From assembly GCA_000158655.1 (NCBI GenBank), contig EQ973338.1, positions 183,547 to 216,384 of the forward strand: DNA of 32,838 nucleotides, in the 5' to 3' direction. Origin of the DNA: [Clostridium] methylpentosum DSM 5476 (GTDB lineage Bacteria; Bacillota; Clostridia; Oscillospirales; Ruminococcaceae). The position numbers and the translations under genes are program-made. A model generated the notes under the pieces. The model was given only the letters and a program-made list of their open reading frames with translations, was not told the origin of the DNA and did not search any database. This document shows, in pieces, positions 1 to 7,549 of this stretch. How positions within the stretch are numbered: the first letter of the stretch is position 1; every line of letters begins with the position of its first letter.

Positions 1-83
1 GGGCAAATACGATGTGGTTCTTGCTATTCTAACTTGTATACCCTAAGGGGCAGGCTCTGCGATAAACTCTTTACGTCATTCAT
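1..83 (-). pseudogene. tnpA: IS200-like transposase tnpA, 5' fragment, broken
   Basis: Reading minus from the ATG at 81-83, the frame starts MNDVKSLSQSLPLRVYKLE and then hits TAG. After that stop the expected HIVFA segment of the HUH transposase can be read only in another frame, so there is a nonsense change plus an indel within the first 30 codons. A Shine-Dalgarno GGAGG lies upstream of the ATG. The same N-terminus occurs in the copy at 16718-17171. Only the start of the gene is inside the window. Confidence 0.65.
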
Positions 84-255
84 TGCAATGACCTCCCTCT
101 GCTTTTTATCGTGCAGTTGGTAGACCACACCTTTACTCTAAAACAACGGGAACTTTTCTGTCTGCATCATCGTCATTAGGCCCCTTTTGCTCCTCTCGCC
201 TAGCGTATGGTTTTCTGCGTACAAAAAATGTCCCCATCTGGCAGTGGGGACACAG
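1..255 (-). mobile_element. IS200/IS605-like element, left-end part, cut by window edge
   Basis: This stretch aligns by eye with 17090-17338, the left part of a second element. Both share the coding start region ending in QSLPLRVYK, the segment CGCCTAGCG followed by GGTTTTC, and a TACAAAAA tract just before a hairpin. Here the hairpin is at 229-252 (arms TGTCCCCA / TGGGGACA). Subterminal hairpins at the ends are what TnpA of IS200/IS605 elements recognises. The rest of the element lies outside the window. Because its tnpA start is already broken, the copy is probably immobile by itself. Confidence 0.7.
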
Positions 256-384
256 ATTGTTATTTCATGATAAAGGGTGAAAACATTCCGGTTTTTAGCT
301 TTAGTTGAAAAAGGAAGTATCCAACTTGTTGACCTTACAGTGGGAGGCTCTGGCAGCTCTATTCTTCCAGTTTTTCACCCCGAT

Positions 385-1137
385 TCAATGGTTTTTCCGG
401 TGCTGCATGTGGTAGGAAATCCGCAGCAACAGTTTTTCGGGGACAAACTTTTCCAACACCCGCGCCGTTTTCATCATACCGCCCGGAATGATAAGCAGCT
501 TTCCATCCAGAGCCTGGTCAATCGCATATTGCGCCACATAGTAGCTATTCAGGCCGCGCACGCTAAAGCGCACGTCAGCCACTGCGTCGAACTCGGTCTG
601 CACCGGGCCGGGGCAGAGCACGCTGATCGAGACGTTGCTTGCATCCCGCCGGAGTTCCTCGTAAATCGCTTCACTCAGCCGGAGGACATACGCCTTGGAG
701 GCGTAGTAGCTCGAGAGCAGCGGGCCCGGCAGGAACGCTGCGGAGGAGGCGACATTGAGGATTGCGCCCTTGTTTGCCTGTTTGAATTTGCGGACAAACA
801 ACTTGGTCAGGATGTGCACTGCCCGGATGTTGAGGTCAATCATCTCGAGCTCGCGGTGGAGATCGGTTTTGTCAAACGCTCCAAACACTCCAAAACCGGC
901 GTTGTTGATCAGCAGGTCAATTTCCTCCTCCCGCACCCGCTCAAACAGCGCAAAACAGTTTTCCGTCCGGGCAAGGTCGAGCCCGATCACCTCCACCCCG
1001 GTGCCGAGCTCCTCTTTGAGCTCCTCAAGCCGGTCGACCCGGCGGGCGACAAGAATCAGATCATAACCTCGCTTGCTCAGTACTCGGGCCATATCCCGGC
1101 CGATTCCCGAGCTCGCCCCAGTGATTAACGCTTTCAT
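385..1137 (-). CDS. SDR-family NAD(P)-dependent oxidoreductase
   Basis: A 250-residue classical short-chain dehydrogenase. The Rossmann cofactor motif TGASSGIG is at residues 6-13, NNAG at 78-81, the catalytic Ser at 131/132 and YYASK with Tyr144 and Lys148. The PG motif (CPGPVQTEF) follows the active site as in the family. The length is normal. It resembles the DltE/YqjQ-like group (COG0300) whose substrates are mostly unknown, so no reaction beyond NAD(P)-linked alcohol/carbonyl redox can be given. The ATG at 1137 is chosen because AGGAGGGG lies just upstream; the open frame runs further upstream into the preceding gene. It starts 10 bases after the stop of the Tet(M)-like gene, so the two are very probably co-transcribed. 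A soluble cytoplasmic enzyme. Confidence 0.9.
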   Translation of the reverse strand: MKALITGASSGIGRDMARVLSKRGYDLILVARRVDRLEELKEELGTGVEVIGLDLARTENCFALFERVREEEIDLLINNAGFGVFGAFDKTDLHRELEMIDLNIRAVHILTKLFVRKFKQANKGAILNVASSAAFLPGPLLSSYYASKAYVLRLSEAIYEELRRDASNVSISVLCPGPVQTEFDAVADVRFSVRGLNSYYVAQYAIDQALDGKLLIIPGGMMKTARVLEKFVPEKLLLRISYHMQHRKNH

Positions 1138-1147
1138 AAAACCCCTC

Positions 1148-3088
1148 CTATTTACAGTGAATATAATCAATGACTTCATCCCAGTGGACTGGAAAACCTG
1201 CACCGTGGGAACAAAAGATCGAGTCGGAGGTGTTGTCCACATCCCGCACCTTGTCGTATCCGATGCGTTGGATTACCTCCTGTGTGTTGTGACAGGGCTC
1301 GTAGCCATCAAACCTCATTTGCATTCTTCCCGCTCCGTGGGTATATGATACAAGCTCAGCGCTGTAATTCATAAATTCCGACACCGGGCCGCGGCCTTGA
1401 ATCACTGCCTGATCCCCTTTGGCAAGTGGCGGCTCAAAGCTCCCGTGCAGCCTTTGGATGTCTGCGAGCGCCCGCCCCATCAGATCGAGCGGCAGCTCAA
1501 GGGTAAAGGCGTACATCGGCTCGAGCAAAACCGACTCCGCCTGCTCCAGCCCCTGCCGAATGGCGCGGTAGACCGCCTGGCGGAAGTCGCCCCCTTCGGT
1601 GTGCTTGAGATGAGCCCGCCCAGTCAGCAAAGTGATCTGCACATCGGCGAGCGGGGAACCAGTGAGCACTCCCTTGTGCTGCTTTTCAAACACATGGGTG
1701 CGGATGAGCCGCTGATAGTTGCCATCGAGCAGGTCGGTTGAACATTCGCTGTCAAAGGTAATTCCGCTGCCGCGCGGGCCGGGGGATAGCCGCAAATGCA
1801 CCTCTGCATAGTGGCGCAGCGGCTCATAGTGTCCGTATCCCACCACCGGGGCGGCAATCGTCTCGTGATAGAGGATTTCACATTCGCCAAAGGACACTTC
1901 AAGGGAAAACCGTTCCCGCACCAGCTCCTGGAGCACCTCGAGCTGAATTGCTCCCATGACGTGGACGCGCAGCTCGTGTAGCGCTTCGTTCCATTCAACG
2001 CCGAGCAGGGGGTCCTCATCTTCGAGAATTCGGAAATACCCGAGCACAGTCCGGGGATTGATCTGTTCATCAAACACCACCTTGGAGACGAGCAGCGGTA
2101 CAGTGGCACACGCCTCGTGAAACAGCTCCTCTCCAATGCCATCGCCCGGAGTCACTGTGTCCAGACCGGTCACCGCGCAGAGATCCCCCGCCTCCACCCG
2201 TTGCGCGGGAGTGAATTTGCTGCCGCTGTAAAGTCGGATCTCATCGACTTTCTGCCACACCCCAGGGCGCACTTCCACCTCGTCCTTGACCCGCAGCTCT
2301 CCACCGGTCAGCTTTAAAAACACCAGGCGGTTGCCGCGCGAATCGTGCCGCACCTTGTAGGCACGGGCGGAAAACCCGCTTTTGTGCTCGCTGTCCGGCA
2401 CCAGAAGGTGTAGCGCCTGCAAAAGCTCTTCCACCCCCTCATCCAGCAGGGCGGAACCGCACAGGCAGGGGAACAGCCGCCCCGCCGCTACCTCCCGCCG
2501 CAGCACAGCAAGCCAGGGTTCAAACGAATAACCCCCTTCCAGGTACTGCTCCAAAAGGGGCTCGTCCAGCTCGGCGATCTGCTCCACCGCCTCCTCCGAC
2601 AGCTCGCCCTGGGCAAAGCCAGAAGAAAGAGGGCAGACCGCAGCCGAAAGGCGGGTTCTGAGCTGTCGGATCACCCTGTCCGGATCCGCCCCCTCCCGGT
2701 CGGTTTTGTTCAGAAAGAAAAAAACCGGGACTTCGTACCGCCGCAGCAGCTGCCACACCGTCCCAGTGTGTCCCTGAACACCGGCAACCGCATCGACAAC
2801 GACAACCGCTAGATCCATGATCTGAACCGCGCGCTCCATTTCGCCTGAAAAATCGACATGCCCCGGCGTATCCACCAAGGTGTAGCGGGCCCCTCCAAAA
2901 GAAAATACCGCTTGGTCAGAAAAGATGGTGATTCCCCTCTCCCGTTCGAGGGGATGGCAGTCGAGGAATGCATTCTGATGGTCCACTCGGCCGCGGGTGC
3001 GAATGGTTTGGGCATGAAATAAAATCTGCTCAGACAGGGTGGTTTTGCCCGCGTCCACATGCGCGAGGATTCCAATCGTCTTGTTCAC
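1148..3088 (-). CDS. Tet(M)/EF-G-like ribosomal-protection GTPase homologue
   Basis: A 646-residue translational GTPase close in length to Tet(M) (639). G1 is AHVDAGKTT (9-17), the switch I motif RGIT (51-54), G3 DTPGH (73-77) and G4 NKTD (127-130), followed by EF-G-like domains II-V. Start is GTG at 3088, preceded by GGAGGA with 7 bases spacing; the upstream in-frame extension has no family similarity. Domain IV aligns cleanly with Tet(M) across the loop that displaces tetracycline, but the Tet(M) residues YYSPV are replaced by AHLKH (492-496). I therefore doubt it gives classical tetracycline resistance. It belongs to a chromosomal clostridial branch ending in a conserved SIFCSHGAGF segment (near residues 625-635). 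Its likely role is ribosome-dependent GTP hydrolysis of unknown purpose. It has a strong own promoter at 3114-3142 and is followed by the SDR gene. Confidence 0.88.
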   Translation of the reverse strand: MNKTIGILAHVDAGKTTLSEQILFHAQTIRTRGRVDHQNAFLDCHPLERERGITIFSDQAVFSFGGARYTLVDTPGHVDFSGEMERAVQIMDLAVVVVDAVAGVQGHTGTVWQLLRRYEVPVFFFLNKTDREGADPDRVIRQLRTRLSAAVCPLSSGFAQGELSEEAVEQIAELDEPLLEQYLEGGYSFEPWLAVLRREVAAGRLFPCLCGSALLDEGVEELLQALHLLVPDSEHKSGFSARAYKVRHDSRGNRLVFLKLTGGELRVKDEVEVRPGVWQKVDEIRLYSGSKFTPAQRVEAGDLCAVTGLDTVTPGDGIGEELFHEACATVPLLVSKVVFDEQINPRTVLGYFRILEDEDPLLGVEWNEALHELRVHVMGAIQLEVLQELVRERFSLEVSFGECEILYHETIAAPVVGYGHYEPLRHYAEVHLRLSPGPRGSGITFDSECSTDLLDGNYQRLIRTHVFEKQHKGVLTGSPLADVQITLLTGRAHLKHTEGGDFRQAVYRAIRQGLEQAESVLLEPMYAFTLELPLDLMGRALADIQRLHGSFEPPLAKGDQAVIQGRGPVSEFMNYSAELVSYTHGAGRMQMRFDGYEPCHNTQEVIQRIGYDKVRDVDNTSDSIFCSHGAGFPVHWDEVIDYIHCK

Positions 3089-3113
3089 TTTGCATTCCTC
3101 CGTTTCTTGTTTT

Positions 3114-3142
3114 ATTATACTCGCATCCCCTGGGAAGTGCAA
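3114..3142 (-). promoter_or_regulatory. sigma-A promoter of the Tet(M)-like/SDR operon
   Basis: On the minus strand TTGCAC (3137-3142) is separated by 17 bases from a perfect TATAAT (3114-3119). The resulting leader would be only about 20 bases before the GTG start, which leaves no room for the long leader-peptide attenuator found in front of tet(M) itself. Confidence 0.75.
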
Positions 3143-3579
3143 GCCGGGCAGGAAATTCCCGAGCAGCAACTTCCCCCTGCCTCTTAATTTCCAACCTGTC
3201 TGATGGACTCCCTCACAGCATCCATTCCCCTGTCCCCACATAAGGACAGCGGCTTTCTGGTCACAATTATGTTCACCGGATGAGCGGATAGCCCGCTTCG
3301 CCCCATGAGGAACCCCTCTTACCAACACGCGTTTTCAGACGCACTGAAGCTTCTCCTTACTCATCGCTTGCCCCTCCGCCCCTACAAAGACAAAGTTGTT
3401 TCCACCGATTCTTTTGCTTATTTGCAAACCTTATTTACAGCCCGCTTTGCTCCCCGCTCGAAGCCAATGCGGACGGAGGTTCTACCGGCAGAGCCAGCGA
3501 TCTCCATCACAACAAAGGCCCGACAGTCCCTTGTCGGAGCAGGGAAAGCTTCAGAACTAAAAAGCAATCTGCCCATGCA
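3143..3579. other. intergenic, no gene seen
   Basis: About 440 bases between the Tet(M)-like promoter and the deacetylase stop. No frame has a ribosome binding site or family similarity. It contains a small hairpin at 3520-3537 (CCGACA / TGTCGG) followed on the minus strand only by a weak T-rich stretch, which might end the long minus operon. A short segment near 3347-3370 (AAGCTTCT, then TACTCATCGCTTG) recurs near 23570-23595 and may be a relic of an IS200-like right end. Confidence 0.5.
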
Positions 3580-4344
3580 TCAGGTGGCGACAGGAATCTG
3601 CTTGCCCGCATGGTCAATGGTGTAATTCTGTGTGAGCACCAGATCGTCGAGCAGGACGCACTGATACTGTCCGGTCAGAGTCGGGAGAAGCTGCTCAAGC
3701 GCTTTGGCGGTGTTCTTCGCCTTGGCGTCTACATGAAAAAGCAGGATAGAGCCTGGTTTTACATTCGTCGTTGCATTTTTGACAATGCTCTCCACCGTGG
3801 CGTCGGGTTTCCAATCCCGGCTGTCCACATCCCACTGGATGACCTGGTAGTCTGAAAGCGTTTGCATCATCTCATTGTCATATTCGCCATAGGGCGCGCG
3901 GTAATACTTTGGGGAAGTCCCGGTCAGCTTGAGCAACTTGTCGGCACAGGCCTGGGTATCGGCGCGCAGCTGATCAGCCCCAATTTTCGCAACGTGGGGG
4001 TGTTTATCAGAATGGCTCTGCACATCATGTCCTCCAGCAAGCATCTTTTGAACGTCCTCCGGATAGCGGTCCACCCACTCCCCTGTGGTGAAAAACGTCG
4101 CCTTTGCCCCATTTGTTTCGAGGATGGAAAGAATCTCATCCACATCTGAATTTCCCCACGCCACGTCGAACGTCAGGCAGATCTTGTTCTCCTCTGTCTG
4201 AACGCTGTAGATCGGCAGCAGCCGCTCCCCTTTGGCGGAGGAGGAAAGCGCCGCGTGCATCCCCACACCCAGCCCCATGAGCATGGACAGACAGATGGCA
4301 AGCCCCACGCAGAGGCGGCGTTTGGTGACGATAAAAACGCGCAT
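3580..4344 (-). CDS. polysaccharide deacetylase (NodB domain, PdaB-like)
   Basis: A 254-residue exported or membrane-anchored NodB-homology protein: hydrophobic segment at about 10-30, then the deacetylase domain. Motif 1 is TFDVAWG (58-64), motif 2 HSDKHPH (111-117), motif 3 RAPYGEYD (149-156), then WDVDSRDW (171-178) and LLFH (201-204). Motif 1 lacks the second Asp of the usual TFDD, as in sporulation PdaB-type proteins. It would remove acetyl groups from a cell-wall or surface glycan, with divalent metal. It is last in the operon, after the MBOAT/DHHW pair, which suggests editing of the same polymer. The ATG at 4344 has AGGGAG 8 bases upstream; GTG at 4353 overlaps that site and is less likely. 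The start codon lies inside the stem of a hairpin (4338-4379). Confidence 0.9.
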   Translation of the reverse strand: MRVFIVTKRRLCVGLAICLSMLMGLGVGMHAALSSSAKGERLLPIYSVQTEENKICLTFDVAWGNSDVDEILSILETNGAKATFFTTGEWVDRYPEDVQKMLAGGHDVQSHSDKHPHVAKIGADQLRADTQACADKLLKLTGTSPKYYRAPYGEYDNEMMQTLSDYQVIQWDVDSRDWKPDATVESIVKNATTNVKPGSILLFHVDAKAKNTAKALEQLLPTLTGQYQCVLLDDLVLTQNYTIDHAGKQIPVAT

Positions 4345-4379
4345 AAGCTCCACTCCCTTTCAGGATCAGCTTATGCGCG
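4338..4379 (-). promoter_or_regulatory. hairpin enclosing RBS and start codon of the deacetylase gene
   Basis: A perfect 12-bp inverted repeat, arms 4338-4349 and 4368-4379 (CGCGCATAAGCT and its complement), with an 18-base loop. In minus-strand RNA the loop holds the Shine-Dalgarno site AGGGAG, the 3' arm holds the AUG, and the arm is followed directly by UUUUU. It thus has the form of an intrinsic terminator for the upstream DHHW gene (stop at 4402) and also would block initiation of the deacetylase. Confidence 0.7.
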
Positions 4380-4401
4380 CAGAGGTTGTCTCTATGTTGT
4401 T

Positions 4402-5529
4402 TTATTTGCTAAACAGGCTCAGTTTCCCAAATTTGTCCGACTCCAGCATCGAGGGGGTGGAGTAATAAAACAGCACGTTGTCGTAGCGATCAAAGTCAAT
4501 CGAGTCGCGGTAGTACTCGGTCAGATAGCTCAGGTCGACAATTGTGATGTCGTCGTAGTGGATCGTCAGGAACTGGGACATGGCGCCGAGGTTTCCGTCG
4601 GTAAAGATCAGCAGGTTCTTTTTTGCCTGATTGTCGGTCTGGATGTTGATAAAAGGCTTGGTTCCTCCTAAAAAAACGGACAGCGGGTCAGACAGAGTGA
4701 GCCTGTCCCGGAAATAAATGTTGTCGTGAAACGTGGTTTCCGTCCCGTTGCGGATAGTCACATAGGAGGAATACTGCTTAGCCGCATAGTGATACAGATC
4801 AATGGTATCCGGCTTGACAAGGGAGTACTGTGTCTTTTTATACAGCGATCCGTAAAAGCTGCCGCTGAGGTGCTCAATGCTGAAATCGCTCAGCTTGGCG
4901 GGTACAGATCCCATAGACTTGATGTTGTAATTGTAAATCGAATACGCCCCGTAACTCGTCAGCCGGCGGTCGGTGCGGTAAAAGATCTCCCCCTCCTTGG
5001 AGTTGGTCAGCGGGGTGGCCGCATCGAGCGTGGTAATGCTCGAGTGAAGCTGTGAATAGGTTTTGTTGATAAACGCGAGCTCATCCGCCTTGGGGGAATA
5101 AGCGGGCAGCGTCTCCTTGTAGATTTCAGCCGCAGTCGGGATGAGCAAAAAATAAATCTGCTTGTCGCTATTCGACGCAAACCGGTTGATGGATTCAATG
5201 CTTTTGCGCATGCTCTCATCGGTTGGAAGCGTCACCTTTTGCAGTAGCCTTGACTCGGAGAGGTAGACATCGTTTGTCTCCTTTTTTCCCGACGCGACGT
5301 CGAGGGTTGTTTTGAGCCTGAGAAACTGATCCCGCTCCAAAAAATGCTGGGTAAAATAGGACTCTACCCCCAGCGCATAACTCTTGTCCGCCACCGCCTT
5401 GAACGACAGCTTGGGCCAGGCAACGCCGGAGCCACTCGTTGCCCCGATGTCAAACGGCAGGGCAAAGCAGACCGCAGGCACGATCAGCAGCACCAGAAAT
5501 GCAAGTACAGTTATCTTTTTGGGGTTCAT
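4402..5529 (-). CDS. DHHW-family (AlgJ/AlgX-like) surface protein with altered signature motif
   Basis: A 375-residue protein with an N-terminal signal/anchor (about 5-24) and an extracytoplasmic SGNH-like domain. It sits directly after an MBOAT gene, the usual partner of DHHW/AlgX-type proteins in O-acetylation of exported polysaccharide. Family features such as YFLLIPT (126-132) and a TSYGAY segment (191-196) are clear. The position expected to read D-H-H-W reads DRRL (187-190), so the catalytic Asp remains but both His and the Trp are gone. It may be an inactive or glycan-binding variant. The ATG at 5529 has AGGAGG 8 bases upstream. It is 22 bases after the MBOAT stop and 57 bases before the deacetylase start. 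Confidence 0.85.
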   Translation of the reverse strand: MNPKKITVLAFLVLLIVPAVCFALPFDIGATSGSGVAWPKLSFKAVADKSYALGVESYFTQHFLERDQFLRLKTTLDVASGKKETNDVYLSESRLLQKVTLPTDESMRKSIESINRFASNSDKQIYFLLIPTAAEIYKETLPAYSPKADELAFINKTYSQLHSSITTLDAATPLTNSKEGEIFYRTDRRLTSYGAYSIYNYNIKSMGSVPAKLSDFSIEHLSGSFYGSLYKKTQYSLVKPDTIDLYHYAAKQYSSYVTIRNGTETTFHDNIYFRDRLTLSDPLSVFLGGTKPFINIQTDNQAKKNLLIFTDGNLGAMSQFLTIHYDDITIVDLSYLTEYYRDSIDFDRYDNVLFYYSTPSMLESDKFGKLSLFSK

Positions 5530-5551
5530 CCGCTTCGCCTCCTATCCTCAG

Positions 5552-6961
5552 CTAAATTTGAAACATGATAAACGGGATGTTGGGGGAATTGATCAGATAC
5601 GCCGTGCTGACGACCATCAGGACGATCTGACAGACCGGCGTAAGCCAGGCGCTTGTTTTGGGATAAAACTTCTGCATCTTTTCCACCCGGGATTTGAGAA
5701 AATTGTTGCTGCACAGCATACAGAGCACCAGCACCACGAGGTAGGTGGTGAGATAGTAAAGGGTCTCGGTGTTGTAAAACGGCTGGCCAACCAGGCCGAA
5801 CATCGCTTTGAGGTAGTTGTGCATCCCCAGATAGCTGTCATGCGTGATGATCACAAAGCCGAGAATCGTCACAAAGAAAGTGTATAGAACGCAGACAAAT
5901 TCGGGCAGCTTTTTGAGCCAGCGTCCCAGCAGTACCCGCTCGAGGAGCAGCACCGCAAAATAAAACAGCGCCGCCATCTGGAAATTGAGCCCCAACCCGT
6001 GCCAAAATGCGACGGCGAGACAAAAGATCAGTCCGTTGAGCAGGGTGTAAAGGTTTCCCTTTTTGTTGCCGCCCAAGGGCTTGTAGACATATTCCCGCAT
6101 CCAGCTGACAAGGGAAATGTTCCACCGCTTCCAAAAGTCGGTGACACTCGTTGCCACAAACGGGGTGCGGAAATTGCGCGGAAGATCAAAGCCGATCATT
6201 TTGCCCAGACCGCGCGCCATATCGGTGTATCCCGAAAAATCAAAGTAGATCTGGAAGATGCAGGAGATAATCCCCAACCAGGCCGTCACCACCGGAAGCT
6301 CGTTGATCGGCGCAGATAGAACACCCGTCGTCAGAGCGCTGAGGTTGTTTGCAAGCAGAACCTTTTTCGCCAGACCTTTGATAAACAGTCCGATTCCGTC
6401 GGCAATGCCGTCAATGGTGGTCGAGCGGTCGCCCAGCTGGCTTTCGATATCCCGGTAGAGGGTGACCGGCCCTGCGAGCAACTTGGGGAACATGGTGATG
6501 TAAACCATGTGGCGGATAAAATTCTTCTGCCGCTTGCACTTGCCTGTGTAGAGGTCCACAATGTAGGAAATGCAGGAGATCGTATAGAACGAGAGGCCGA
6601 GCGGAAGGGCGAGCTGGGGTATCGAAAACAAGCGGCCGGGGATCATCCGGTTGAGAATGCCGACCAGGTCAGGGCTGAATTTGCAGGAGGCAAACACTGC
6701 GAGGTTGACTGCAAGGGAGATGACAAAAAAGGCGCGCTTGAGGGTTTTATCCTCCTGAAAACGACAGATCAGATAGCCAAAGATATAGTTTGCAATTGAG
6801 AGGTTGATGAGCAAAATGACATAAAACGGCTCCCCCCAGGCGTAAAACAGCAGGCTCGCCACCATGAGCACCGCGTTTTTCGCCCGCTTGGGAACAAGGT
6901 AATACACCCCCAAAAAGACGGGGAGAAACAGGTATAGAAATGTCAGCCCCGAAAAGGTCAT
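5552..6961 (-). CDS. MBOAT-family O-acyltransferase (AlgI-like)
   Basis: A 469-residue polytopic membrane enzyme of the AlgI/DltB/PatA class that passes acyl groups across the membrane to surface polysaccharide. Visible family marks are LPLGLSFYT (119-127), QIYFDFSGYTDMA (237-249), the DFWKRWNISL segment from 275 and the catalytic FWHG with His321. Around ten membrane segments are evident. The length is typical. The ATG follows the stop of the toprim gene with no gap (TAGATG) and its GGAGG lies within that gene, so translation is coupled. Paired downstream with the DHHW protein, it should load the acetyl donor step of a surface-glycan modification module; the glycan cannot be told from here. 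Confidence 0.95.
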   Translation of the reverse strand: MTFSGLTFLYLFLPVFLGVYYLVPKRAKNAVLMVASLLFYAWGEPFYVILLINLSIANYIFGYLICRFQEDKTLKRAFFVISLAVNLAVFASCKFSPDLVGILNRMIPGRLFSIPQLALPLGLSFYTISCISYIVDLYTGKCKRQKNFIRHMVYITMFPKLLAGPVTLYRDIESQLGDRSTTIDGIADGIGLFIKGLAKKVLLANNLSALTTGVLSAPINELPVVTAWLGIISCIFQIYFDFSGYTDMARGLGKMIGFDLPRNFRTPFVATSVTDFWKRWNISLVSWMREYVYKPLGGNKKGNLYTLLNGLIFCLAVAFWHGLGLNFQMAALFYFAVLLLERVLLGRWLKKLPEFVCVLYTFFVTILGFVIITHDSYLGMHNYLKAMFGLVGQPFYNTETLYYLTTYLVVLVLCMLCSNNFLKSRVEKMQKFYPKTSAWLTPVCQIVLMVVSTAYLINSPNIPFIMFQI

Positions 6962-7549
6962 CTATTTTTCCTCCAATTGCTTGACCAACTGTTTGTATTC
7001 TTCGTAATCCATCATCGCATTGACCACTTCGAGCAGGGCGTTGGATGAGAGGTAGCCCGGCAGCTCCAACCTGCTGAGCAGCCGGCTGCGCAGTCGGGCG
7101 CTCTCCGGTTTCCCGGTGAGACCGTCCTCAAAAAAGTCTAGTTTGGTCACCTGCCTGCCCGCTTTCGGGGTGCAGGAGCCAATCCCAGCCCGTTCGAGCG
7201 CCTGCAACAGTACCTGTTCAGTCATCCCCTCCACCCCCAGCGTCCCCTCTTTGGAGGGCTGCTGCTTGCGCTTTTCCTTGCCGAGGATTTGCGGAATGTA
7301 TACGTTGGTGACCTTGCCGCCCCCGGCAGCTGATTTGACAAAATTGCGGATTACAAGTCCCGCGGTGTCGCTGTCGGTAAGGATGACAATCCCTGGCCCG
7401 TGCGCGAGGGATTTGATGAGGGCGCGCTTTTCCTTATCCTTAAAAATCCGGAAACCGTTTGTCTGGAGAATCAGCGCGTCCACCACGCCGGACAGCTTGA
7501 TTTTGTCGTATTTCCCCTCCACGATCACCGCCTGCTCAAGCCGGATCAT
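6962..7549 (-). CDS. toprim/DUF4093 protein, RNase M5-related
   Basis: A 195-residue protein with an N-terminal toprim domain: VEG (10-12, Glu11) and ILTDSDTAG (56-64, Asp59 and Asp61), then a C-terminal DUF4093 helical region. This is the architecture and length of RNase M5 (RnmV, about 186 aa), which matures 5S rRNA. Similarity to B. subtilis RnmV by memory is moderate: the acidic residues are kept but many flanking ones differ, and rnmV usually neighbours ksgA rather than holA. It could be a paralogue acting on another RNA. The ATG overlaps the holA stop by four bases (ATGA) and AGGAGG lies 7 bases upstream, inside holA. Confidence 0.8.
   Translation of the reverse strand: MIRLEQAVIVEGKYDKIKLSGVVDALILQTNGFRIFKDKEKRALIKSLAHGPGIVILTDSDTAGLVIRNFVKSAAGGGKVTNVYIPQILGKEKRKQQPSKEGTLGVEGMTEQVLLQALERAGIGSCTPKAGRQVTKLDFFEDGLTGKPESARLRSRLLSRLELPGYLSSNALLEVVNAMMDYEEYKQLVKQLEEK

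Noticed and set aside
275-380. Inverted repeat GGGTGAAAA / TTTTCACCC spanning about 106 bases
   Set aside because: Only nine bases long with no further structure or second copy; could be chance.
277-1128. 283-codon plus-strand frame
   Set aside because: It lies antisense to the SDR gene, has no RBS and no similarity; the minus-strand frame has all SDR motifs.
1148-3088. Calling the gene tet(M) or another named resistance determinant
   Set aside because: The functional loop is not conserved and the sequence is too divergent to assign a tet class.
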